DNA from: Tanytarsus gracilentus
Taxonomy: Eukaryota > Arthropoda > Insecta > Diptera > Chironomidae
Assembly: GCA_038502055.1 (NCBI GenBank)
Contig: JAXRKN010000036.1
Coordinates: 1,674,001-1,738,000 of the forward strand
Direction of reading: 5' to 3'
Length of the DNA stretch: 64,000 bases
A program made the translations under genes and the position numbers. The notes beneath the pieces were generated by a model. That model searched no databases, was not told where the DNA came from, and saw only the letters and a program-made list of their open reading frames with translations. Positions 1-10,866 of the stretch are shown piece by piece. How positions within the stretch are numbered: the first letter of the stretch is position 1; every line of letters starts with the position of its first letter.

Positions 1-3000
1 ATTAACATCCTCGGAGAAATTCAACCATTCACTCAATGTCCACCCTTGCAATTTAGAATCCATTCACTAATTTACGGTCTTGCCGAGGGCAAAACGAGCG
101 ACCCAAATGTAGCAGCTTGGATCTCTTTATCGGAGCGATATTGCAAGGAAAATAATTTAATATGGCATCAAGAATATTCAACAGATCATCCAATTATTGA
201 TGTTGAAAGACTTCTTACTGCCGTTTTAATCAGACATCAGAGCTTAGGAACTTTGATTTTGGCAGTAATTGATCGAGACATGACAGGAGCAGATGGCAAA
301 GTTCCTCAAGCAATTACTGATATTATAAAAATTGTCCACATGATGAAATGGAATTTGATTAAAATTCGACAGCAACTAAATCGAAGCTACAAAGAAGTTT
401 GCACTCCAATTATTGAAAAGTGTCGATTTCTTCTTTTTGAAGTGAGACCATCGCTGAGTCCCGAGCAGTCAGGGTTAAAAAAACTCTTTAATCACTATAA
501 AGAGCCTCGCTTTAAGACAATTGTGAAGCAAATCATTGAAGATGGCAAACAAAATTCAGAAGATCTCGAATCAGCAAAAATTGATGACCTACTAAATGCC
601 TCAATTCAAAGCACTCACAATTCCCTCTCTAAAGTGGCTCAATTTGTGAGCGAACACTTTGATCGTCACATGTCAAACGAGAGTCTCCACAAAACTGGCA
701 GCTCCGAAGCGGTTAATTTTGAAATTATTCCATCGAAAACTCCGTCGAATGAAAATTTATTGGCGGTTGACACGCCCGCAGAAGAAATATCACCTCTCCT
801 CTCGAACGCTGATGATCTTCCACCCGAAATTGAAAGTAAACCGACAAACAATGACGAGTTTGTTAATAATGTCATATTGAAGCTAAGTGAACGCTACAAT
901 CAGAATGAAGATGCAAAGTTTAAGTCAACTTTAAACAATCAAATCGTCGATTTTGTTATGCAGGAAAATTTTGATGTTGAAACACTCAGACGTGCAATGT
1001 TTTGTCAAATTCAGAGATATCAAATGCGAAAAGAAGGTTTGAGAATGTTCAACGAATTAATTTCAATAAATTCAATGCTTGACGCTGCAAAGTACAACAT
1101 CTATAATGGATTTTTAAACTCTGCTTATGGTGAAGAGTCTTCTGAATGGAATGACCATCAGTATGACCATATTTTAGAAAATCTCAATCTTATAACTGCA
1201 TACCAGAAAGCTGACATTTTAATTGCACACTCGCACATTTTAGAGTGGACAATTAGAGCTTTTCAAAAGTATGTCAATCAAGATCCCGTGGTCAATAAGC
1301 ACAAGTGGATTTATGGCGATAAAAATCAATCAAATCTCGGAACATCCGTTTTCCTCAAGAAAGTATCACGAGCAAGATTTTTACTGATGATTTTCGGACT
1401 ATTAGCTAAAAACTATACAGCCAATGAGTTAAGTTTGTTGATAAATTCTGGCTTGTTAGGAACGAGCCTCGGGCTGCTCCATCAAACTGGCAGCAGTGAC
1501 TTACCAGCCAATAATAAAACCGATAAAGAGCTTAGCGTGGTGTACGAAGAAAATATAAAGTTCAAGCACAATTTCTGCAAGGATGGAATGCTCTCCGGAC
1601 CGGAGCTTGTCAAACAAATGAAAATCGGTACACGAGTCGCTCGAGGAGCTGATTGGAAATGGGGCGATCAAGATGGAAATGGCGAAGGAAGAATTATCAG
1701 TGAAGTTGGTGATGACGGTTGGGTTCGTGTCGAGTGGGATACGGGAGCGACTAACTCATATCGAATGGGCAAGGAGGGCCAGTATGACTTGAGACTTGCC
1801 GATAGTAGCTTTAAAATTATTTCACCCGATAAAGAGAGCGATAAAGAGCACGAATTGTACGAGTCTAAGTTGCAACAAAATGATTTTCATCCCACTAAAT
1901 TATTAAAAAATGCCTGCATAAAATTACTGCAAATGGTCTCGACTTCCATCGGTGTTCATGGCGATAAAATGCAAAATGATGCAGTAAAAGTTTTCGTTAC
2001 AATGTTCTATGCAATTTTATCGCAAAAAGGCAATCATCATCAGCTCAACATTGGACTCGATATGTGGCGGTCAATTGCATTTTTGAGGAGCATTTTAAAA
2101 GCTCACAATGTCTCCAAGCACATAACATCCGAGTTGTGGATAAAATTGTATTTTGATATGTTGCGTGCACCGACACAGAGCGAGAAAGACGTTTACAAGA
2201 AAGTTCAGTGCATTAAATTGCTTCAGACGACCCTCGTTCAATGGTCGGATGCGGACGGTAAGAGAATCGAGAGCATCATAAATCAACTTTTTCTGCTGCT
2301 GGGAAATGTTTGCATGAACTGTCCATTCGATCAATCATTGACTCAATTGCCGGTGGGAATTAAAACAAAAGTACTTGCGAGTGCATCGCATTCGGGTACG
2401 ATTGCCGAAGAATTAATTGCGCTGATGAGAAAATTGCACACGCTACCAGTGTGGAATGAATGTTTCAATAATTTTCTTTCGCAAAAAATGTGCATCGCTG
2501 CCGATATGTTTGTCGATATGGAGCGAGAAGGAAATCCATATGAGGAGAAATTAAATGTAGCCGCAACGCTCAACGTTATTGGAGGTTTCGATCCACGACT
2601 GAGAATTGGAATTGACTTAATTTACGATAGCGTAAAGTGCTCAATTTTCCGCATGACTCAGAGTGGAACTGTAATATTGAATGTGCATAACTCAAATGAA
2701 ACCAAAAACATCTCGTTTGCGAAAGTCGAGAAGGTTATTGAGCAGGGGATTTTCAGTTTATCAAAACTCTCATTAAATGAAATGCTCCTTAATTCCTTCG
2801 CTGTGTTGATGTATGGAATGAACTTTGGAAAGTCAATTGAAAATCTCGCAACGTTTGATGTTTCGCTGTTGAGTAATCAGCAAATACAGTTGGCAGCTTT
2901 AAAAGCCACTCAAGTTCTCTTCCGACATCAAAGCTTATTGAAAACGATTTTACGTCAGAAATCTCCCGGAATTTTAAAGTACTCTTCCGACGATAGCATG

Positions 3001-6000
3001 TCAGATGACTCAAAAAACCAAAAGTCAGATGAGAGTGACGATAAAAAAGATTCGGTAAATTCTCAAGAGCCACGACACGAATTGTTGGTACAGAGTATGT
3101 TATCACGTGCCATTCAATCGAGTCCATTAAAAGCCTGCTATTCACAGAAGGAGATGGAAGTGTCAGCCCTTGCCATCTGTCAAACCTTGTCGGCACATTT
3201 CAAGAACAATATTCCAGCGTCTCACGTGAGATTTCAAAATGTCAAGCAGGCGACGATGATTCATGGCAACGCTGTCTATAATGAAAGCTCACACGATTCA
3301 TTGTATAACACGGCGAGCAATTGTTCAACTTACGGAGGCCCGGAGTCCTCACGAGCTAATCCCGCAACGAGACTCGTCATTCAAATTATGGAAATGGGAT
3401 TCACACGGAAGACAGTTGAGCTTGCATTGAAGCAAATTACTAATCGTGTCGAAATCCTTCCCACTGCCGAGCAGGTCGTTCAATGGATAATCGACCATCC
3501 GGAATTGATAATGGATGAAGACACAAAAGGTGCATTGAATAAAATCAATAGCTTCAATGTTGCAAGTGCAATTGATAGCGACAACGACAGCACATGTTCG
3601 GAAAATCTCAATTCGTCGTCACACAGTCAAAATCAGCATACAAAGTATGCAAAACGTGACGATTTTAAGAACGCTGATCAATATGCGATGTACGTGAGGA
3701 GTCACATCATGCCGGGCATGTTGTGCCGATGCTGTCGTGATTTTGAAGAAATACGAGCGGGTGATGTTGGAATTGTATTGAAAGTTGAGCCGGATGATTT
3801 GCATGATTTGAATGTTAGAGTTGATTTTAAGAGTCATGAGAGGCCATTTTGGATGTGCTTCGTTCACATTGAGCTATTGGAACCGCCCAGTGAAGACTTG
3901 AAATCGTCAAATATCAATTATGGTTCTCATGTCAAAATAAAACCATCTAGTTGCATCTCTCGAACTCAAGTTGTTAAAAATTCAGTTGGAATTGTGACCG
4001 CAATCAATGGCTTGGAAGTAATTGTTGACTTTCCACAGCAAAAATCATGGTGCGGTCAATTGGGCGACTTAGAGCTTGTCCATCCAGCCTCATCTGAAAA
4101 TGAACATTACGATGTAATTGAGGATTGGTCAGAGTGTTTAAAGTCAGTGACTGTCTCGTCAAATGAGAGCATGGCTAAGAATCTCCTCGAAAGAAATGCC
4201 TCACACTGGCAGAGTGCAAATACACAAGGACGTCCATGGATACGATTAGAGATGAGAGAAAATATTTTAATTCACACTTTGAGCTTGCGAATTGAACCAA
4301 ACGACTGTTCACATCAACCCAGCACAATTATCATAAAAGCTGGCGATAATGTTTCAAATTTAAAGGATTTTAATTGGGTTACAATTCGCTCTAATGACAC
4401 ACACGTCGTTCTCCTCTCGAATGTACGCCAGTACTTCAATTGGATAGAAATATACATTAAGCAGTGCAGAAATAATGGAATTCAGTGTCGCATTCATGAT
4501 TTATATGTTGTCGGAAAAAGAAGGCAAACAGATCTTGAAGCGATGCTAACAAATGCCTCATTTTTGGCAAATGATAATGACATTAACGAAACTACCTATG
4601 CATCGAGCTCTGCGGGATATTTAGATGAAAAATTGACTAAATCATCAGCGGAAAATTCATCGCGCGTGTACGTATGGGGATTGAATGATAAGGAACAATT
4701 GGCCGGATTGAAAGGATCAAAAGTAAAAATTCCAATGTACTCGGCAATTCTCTCCGCACTTAAACCAATTCACATTGCTGGCGGATCGAAGTCTCTCTTT
4801 ATTGTTTCGCAAGATGGAAAACTTTATTCGTGCGGTGAAGGTACGAATGGTCGTCTCGGTCTAGGTCACAATAATAATGTATCTACACCTCAACAAGTGC
4901 CCGTGTTGAGTCAGTATATTGTGAAAAAAGTTGCTGTCCATTCGGGCGGAAAACATGCAATGGCTATAACACTCGATGGAAAAATATTCTCGTGGGGTGA
5001 GGGTGAGGATGGTAAACTTGGTCACGGAAATCGTTTAACACTCGAAAAGCCGAAATTAATTGAAACACTCAAGACGAAGAGAATTAGAGATATCGCGTGT
5101 GGATCATCTCATAGCGCTGCTATTTCGAGTCAAGGAGAGCTTTATACCTGGGGGCTCGGTGAATATGGTCGATTGGGACATGGCGATAATCAGACATTGC
5201 TAAAACCTAAATTAATATCAAAACTAGTCGGTCAGAGAGTCGTTCAAGTTGCATGTGGATCTAGAGATGCTCAAACTTTATGTCTCACTGAAGATGGAAC
5301 TGTTTACTCGTGGGGTGATGGTGATTTTGGTAAATTGGGAAGAGGCGGAAGTGATGGCTGCAGCGTTCCTCACCCAATTGAGCGATTAAATGGTTTGGGA
5401 ATTCAACAAATCGAATGCGGTGCCCAGTTTTCTCTAGCACTCACAAAAATTGGTGAAATTTGGACATGGGGTAAAGGAGATTATTTCCGACTTGGTCATG
5501 GATCAGATCAACACGTTCGAAAGCCAACACCAATTCAGTCACTTAGAGGCAAGAAAGTTGTCCATGTTGCTGTTGGTGCACTACACTGTTTGGCAGTCAC
5601 AGACGCAGGTCAAGTATTTGCTTGGGGCGATAATGATCATGGACAACAAGGCTCTGGAACGACAAGTGTAAATAAAAAACCAACGGTAGTGGTCGGTATC
5701 GATGGTGTGTATGTCAATAGAGTGGCATGTGGAAGTTCTCACTCGGTCGCATGGAGTTTGCCAGAAAATGAACTTGAACACGATAAGAAAGAAGCCGTTC
5801 CATTTGCATTCTCTAAAGATCCTCTCGGAGGTCACAGCTTAGGAATGTACTCACTTGACGACCAAACAACTTCATCTCCATCACTCACAACTAAAATTAA
5901 GCAACCGAGAAAATCACTATCTGAAATTGTACTCTCATTGGAATCAACGACAGCACTTCAAGTTGCTTTATCTCACATTTTAAATGGCATAAAAATTCAT

Positions 6001-7427
6001 CAAGCAAGATCGTGCGTTATTTCAGCACTCACGAGTCATGCACAGATAAAAAGTCATCAATCAACTTTCGATGCCGACAAAATGTTGAGAGAATCTAAAT
6101 CTGATGACATAGATATTGAGCTAGATAAGCAGGAGGTAATGGCACAAACGTCGCAGCGTGATTTCGTTAATTCTCAAATTGCACAGGGTGGCGGTGAAAG
6201 CTTGGCAGATGAGTGCGACGTTCCCGGTGGAGCTGACATTCTTAATGATCCCGAATATCCAAACAACCCACCACCAAACACATCCAATAGTCTCTACAGA
6301 AGTCTCACAAACTCTATGTCGATGTCTATTTCGAGCTGCAATAATGCAGCGCAAAAAGCATCTCGCATGACAACGAGTGCAATGTCAGTTATGGCGTGCA
6401 TAATAAATCGTCAGGAAGAAATGATTACCGAGAACAATGCGGCGAAATCAACCTTGGATGATTTTCTCGTTCTTTTTGGCGAAACGGAAGCTCGAAATCT
6501 CCTTGAGCTGCTCAAATTGAGCGTATGTGGACGTGTGCCTGGTTCGCAAGCAAACGCTGAAACAATCGCAAATACGCTAATTGAATTGGGCTTAAATTCC
6601 TCCAGCATTGGCAACATGATAATTGAAACGTGCATTTCTGAGCTCGAAGATTTGACATCGCGTCATTGCATTGAAAAGGCGCCTAAGCCTGTCGTTCAAG
6701 AGAGCAGTCATCCCTATGTCGACGATATAACATTGGTGGGAAATGTTAAAATTCCTGGTGCTGAATATTTGCGAATTGAATTCGACCCTCAATGCTCGAC
6801 CGAGAAAAGAAATGACCCGCTAATTATTATGGATGGTTCGGGGAGAGTGATAGCAACAAGATCGGGTAGAGAGTTTGCTCACTGGGCTCAAGAAATAAGA
6901 ATTCCTGGCGATGAAATGCGATGGAAATTTACAAGCGATAATTCGGTTAATGGATGGGGTTTCCGTTTCTTAGTGCATGGAATTATGCCCGCATCATATC
7001 TTCAAGAGCTTGGCTCCGACCGTAAAATTCTCTCGCAACCATGCATCGACCTCGTTACAGTGCTTCTAGACTCAAAACTTTCGCCGCAAAATCCAAACGT
7101 TCTGTTGAGACTCATCTCTGCACTCTCGCAGTGCGCTCAAAAAGGAACACTTTCCATTAATCAACGAATTTGGTGTCTTAAGAAAATTCATTACTACTTA
7201 ACCACATCGAAATATTCATCACACACCTCAGATGCATCTCTTTTGGAAATTATCCAACCTCTAATTCCAATGATTATCAAGCAATATGAATATGAAGAGG
7301 GTCAAGTGCGAACGGGCGTTCATCTCATGCACTCCGAATACTTTCAGTGTATGATTGCTCTCGCTTGTGATCTCAATGTCGATAATATTCTTCCATCAAA
7401 TGAAGCACACAAATGGTCATGGTTCAA
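1..7427 (+). CDS. HERC2: HERC2 large exon: MIB, UBA-like, CPH, DOC, RLD2 and beta-sandwich
   Basis: A single uninterrupted exon of at least 7.4 kb. Key blocks: GTRVARGADWKWGDQDGNG (MIB/HERC2, from about 1627), MEMGFTRKTVELAL (UBA-like, about 3388), the CPH block near 3661-3888, the DOC block near 4126-4530, and RLD2 repeats with the recurrent signature WGxGxxGxLGHG from about 4660 to 5765. The block at about 6715-6990 (GSGRVIATRSGREFAHWAQE) is highly HERC2-like. An acidic, Ser-rich low-complexity segment sits at 2988-3060. The exon ends TGG TTC AA with donor GTAAGT at 7428. Confidence 0.95.
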
Positions 7428-10400
7428 GTAAGTTTAAAAATTCATTGGCAAAATCTTTTATTAAAATTTTGTCTCTTTCACAGACGCTACTGTGCAGCTG
7501 TTCGCGTTGCCAAATCAGTAATACGACGAACTCAATTACCGAAAGCTTTTTGCATGGAAGTCCGTAAAAAGCTTGAAGCATCGTCCATGTCACCTGTCAA
7601 CTCATCTGCACTCGAATTGAGTGCATCAATGACCTTATCGTCATCTTCTTACTATCAGAGCACATCTTTGCAGGGTTCCTTTCAAAATGAAAATGAACTG
7701 TCAGAGTCACTAGAAAAATTACCGCATGAAGATCACAGTTTATTTTCACAAAATCACGACTCTCAACTCCTTCAATGGTTCACAAGACGACCCGAAGATT
7801 GGGCATTCTCGCTTGGCGGCGGTGCAAGTACAATTTTCGGATGGGGTCACAATCATCGAGGACAATTGGGCGGACTCGATGGAAGTAGAATAAAAATTCC
7901 GACACCATGCGAGGCATTGAGTATGTTGAGACCGGTTCAAATTGTGGGTGGTGAACAAACACTTTACGCTGTAACACATGATGGAAAAGTTTATGCGACC
8001 GGATATGGTGCAGGTGGTCGATTAGGAATCGGTGGAACTGACTCAGTTGCGGTGCCAACTTTAATAGAAAGTTTGCAACATGTTTTCATTAAAAAAGTTG
8101 CCGTAAACTCAGGCGGAAAGCACTGCTTGGCTCTGTCATCCGACCACGAAGTGTTTAGCTTTGGAGAAGGCGAAGATGGAAAACTTGGTCACGGAAATCG
8201 TGATAGTTATGATCGACCGAAATTAATTGAAGCTCTTTCGGGATTAGGAGTTACAGACATTGCATGTGGCAGTGCACATAGTGCAGCAATCACGTCAGAA
8301 GGTCATTTATTAACGTGGGGTAAGGGAAGATATGGAAGATTAGGACATGGCGACTCGGAAGATCAATTAAAGCCAAAGGTCGTTGAAACTCTGCTCGGCT
8401 ACCGAGTGATTGATGTTGCTTGTGGCTCTGGTGATGCACAGACACTCTGCATAACAGATGATGACAATGTGTGGTCATTCGGTGATGGTGATTACGGTAA
8501 ATTAGGAAGAGGCGGCAGTGATGGCTGTAAAATTCCCATGAAAATTGAAAGTCTTGCTGGTCTGGGCGTGGTTAAAGTCGAATGTGGTTCACAGTTTTCA
8601 GTTGCACTTACCAGAAGTGGCAGCGTCTATACATGGGGTAAAGGAGATTATCATCGACTCGGTCATGGAAATAGCGAGCACATTCGAAGACCGAAAAAAG
8701 TTGCTGCACTCCAAGGAAAGAAAGTCGTATCTATTGCTACTGGTTCTCTTCACTGTATCGCTGTAAGTTTTCATTTTAATTGAAAATTGTGAAGCAACAT
8801 TAATCATTTTTGTCTTTTGCTAAAATCTAGTGCACAGATCAGGGCGAGTGCTACAGCTGGGGTGACAACGACGAGGGACAGCTGGGCGATGGAACTGTAA
8901 CTGCGATTCAACGACCACGACTTGTTAATGCGCTTCAAGGAAAGCATATTGTACAGGTTGTTTGCGGATCGGCTCACACACTCGCAATTTCAACGTGTCC
9001 TCATTCGGCCAACACAAGAACCCTTCCATCGCCTCCAATGGAATACGATCTTGTTCGAGATATCGACCCTGAAATATTGCAAAATCGCTTGGTGCTTTTA
9101 CATCATTTTTCCGAACTGATATGCCCTTGCCTTGCGATGATACCAAATGAGGGTGATTTATGTCTTGGCGCTCTTCGAGATATTCTCGTTTATAGCATTA
9201 AAGAGGCGAGTCTAAGGAAAGTTATTCAGTGTACGATGGTTCGAGATAAGCCACATGGTCCGACGATTGAATTAAATCGTATACAAGTCAAGCGATCGAG
9301 AAATAGATCTGGAAATGGTTTGGCAGGCATTGACGGCATGAAGAGTGTGTTCGGTCAAATGGTACAAAAGTTGCCATTACTAACGCAAGAATCTCTTTTT
9401 CTGCCGCATCGCGTTTGGAAAGTTAAATTTGTGGGCGAGAGTGTGGACGATTGCGGAGGTGGATTTAGTGAAAGTATTGCAGAGATGTGCGATGAATTGC
9501 AAAACGGCAGTGTTGGTCTTTTAATTCAAACCCCGAACGGACGAGGAGAAGCGGGAGCGAATCGTGATTGCTTTTTACTCGACCCAACTTTAACTTCTGT
9601 TCTTCACATGAACATGTACAGATTTCTCGGCGTGTTGATTGGAATCGCAATTAGAACTGGCAGTCCCTTGAGCTTAAATTGTCTTGCGGAACCCGTTTGG
9701 CGTCAGCTTGCAGGCGAAGCTCTGAGACCATCCGATTTAACCGAAGTCGACCGTGACTATGTGACTGGTTTATTATGCATTCGAGATATGGAAGACGATC
9801 CGAAAATATTTCAAACTATGGAACTGCCATTCTCGACTCCATCTGCAAAAATTCATGAAGTTTTCCTATCGACAAAGTATACTCACATCACATGGGAAAA
9901 TCGGCATGAGTATGTTAAATTGGCGTTAAATTATCGACTGCATGAATTTGATGAACAAATCAAGGCGGTTAGAGACGGCATGTCGAAAGTAATTCCCGTG
10001 CCATTGCTTTCACTATTCTCTGCAACTGAACTACAAGAAATGGTTTGTGGATCACCAGACATTCCTCTGGGATTGCTGAAAACCGTTGCAACATACAAAG
10101 GTGTCGACTCGACTTCACCGCTCGTTCAATGGTTTGATAAAACTTTTATTTTAAAATTGACACATCTCTCAAAATAAAATTAATTTAGGTTCTGGGAAGT
10201 CATGGAAGAATTCACAAATCAAGAGCGATCACTCTTCCTGCGATTTGTGTGGGGTCGCACGAGGTGATTTATTGAGCGTTGTTTAGTAAAATTTATGAGT
10301 CTCACTTAATAATTTTCCCGTCCATTAGACTCCCAAGAAATATTGCCGACTTTAGGGGAAGAGATTTTGTGCTTCAAGTCCTCGACAAGTATAATCCGGC

Positions 10401-10828
10401 AGATCATTTCCTACCGGAAAGTTATACGTGCTTCTTTTTGCTTAAAATGCCGCGCTATTCATGCAAGGTAATTTTTTTTAATAGACATCCCACAATCGGA
10501 AACTTTAATGCTTTTTATTATTACAGGCGGTGCTAATGGAAAAATTAAAATACGCCATTCACTTCTGCAAGTCTATCGACACAGACGATTATGCACGCGT
10601 TGCTATTGGAGATCCGACCAGTCATACAGCGAGTGAAGATAATTCTGATATTGAATCGGTAATTTTTAATCCGCTTCAAGCGCACTCATAGATGCGAAAA
10701 ACTTTTTTCACGCTTAACTTTTATTTCATTTTCAAGTTGAGTCATGTGTGATTTTTAAAAATCTCAAATGATTTTAATTTTGTCTTTTTCTCATGTAATC
10801 GTTAAATTTTTCATTTCAGATCGCCTAA
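1..10828 (+). CDS. HERC2: HERC2 giant HECT E3 ubiquitin ligase, 3' part (5' end outside window)
   Basis: Model: join(<1..7427, 7484..8762, 8831..10131, 10189..10263, 10329..10467, 10527..10658, 10820..10828), 3453 codons plus stop, all GT-AG introns. The frame is open to the left edge, so no start is called. Domains, counting residues from nt 1: MIB/HERC2 about 541-602, UBA-like about 1121-1170, CPH/Cul7 about 1221-1295, a second small beta-barrel about 1307-1364, DOC/APC10-like about 1376-1510, RCC1-like propeller RLD2 about 1554-1920, a beta-sandwich region near 2240-2330, propeller RLD3, then a C-terminal HECT domain with catalytic Cys at 10429-10431 (about residue 3395). Domain order matches animal HERC2; roughly 1300 N-terminal residues should lie upstream. 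Known role of the family: nuclear and centrosomal ubiquitin ligase in DNA-damage signalling and protein turnover. Oddity: no ZZ zinc finger between CPH and DOC, where human HERC2 has one. Confidence 0.96.
7484..8762 (+). CDS. HERC2: HERC2 exon encoding most of the third RCC1-like propeller
   Basis: The acceptor tttcacag ends at 7483. The split codon AA|A joins WFK to RYCAAVRV. RLD3 starts near 7830 and repeats WGHN..GQLGG, FGEGEDGKLGHGN, WGKGRYGRLGHGD and FGDGDYGKLGRGG. The exon ends in phase 0 (CIA) with donor GTAAGT at 8763. The intron is 68 bp. Confidence 0.95.
8831..10131 (+). CDS. HERC2: HERC2 exon: end of RLD3 and most of the HECT N-lobe
   Basis: It opens CTDQGECYSWGDNDEGQLG, which completes the propeller blade broken by the previous intron. 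The HECT domain begins near 9328 (IDGMKSVFGQMVQKL) and includes VDDCGGGFSESIAEM. The exon ends CAA TG|; the donor GTTTGA at 10132 is weak but the junction restores Q-W-F-W-E. Reading on past the donor gives a plausible-looking but false end at about 10177. Confidence 0.93.
10189..10263 (+). CDS. HERC2: HERC2 small exon in the HECT C-lobe
   Basis: A 75-nt exon reading FWEVMEEFTNQERSLFLRF and then VWGRTR across the next junction. Acceptor aatttag ends at 10188; donor GTGATT at 10264. This HECT stretch is near-invariant in animal HERC2, which fixes both boundaries. Confidence 0.92.
10329..10467 (+). CDS. HERC2: HERC2 exon carrying the HECT catalytic cysteine
   Basis: 139 nt: LPRNIADFRGRDFVLQ, then the catalytic motif LPESYTCFFLLKMPRYS. 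The ubiquitin-accepting Cys is codon 10429-10431. Donor GTAATT at 10468; the intron is 59 bp. Confidence 0.94.
10527..10658 (+). CDS. HERC2: HERC2 penultimate exon, C-terminal tail
   Basis: The acceptor attacag ends at 10526. It encodes EKLKYAIHFCKSIDTDDYAR and then an acidic tail ending DNSDIES. From 10658 the tail can splice to 10820 (adding I-A-stop). If the intron is retained it adds ten residues and stops at 10689-10691. I favour splicing because the donor GTAATT and acceptor tttcatttcag are both good. Confidence 0.88.
10820..10828 (+). CDS. HERC2: HERC2 terminal coding exon (two codons and stop)
   Basis: After acceptor tttcatttcag (ends 10819) the frame reads ATC GCC TAA. A poly(A) signal follows 22 nt downstream, supporting this as the start of the 3' UTR exon. 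Confidence 0.65.
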   Translation: MA

Positions 10829-10850
10829 TCAGAAAATAGCTTTCATTATC

Positions 10851-10866
10851 AATAAAAAAAATAAAT
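10851..10866 (+). terminator. Candidate HERC2 polyadenylation signal
   Basis: AATAAA at 10851-10856, followed by a second overlapping AATAAAT at 10860-10866, 22-38 nt after the likely stop codon. No other strong signal is closer. Confidence 0.6.

Noticed and set aside
9038..10177. HERC2 ending at 10177 without further splicing
   Set aside because: The frame leaves HERC2 similarity after position 10131, and the next exons restore the HECT C-lobe with its catalytic cysteine.
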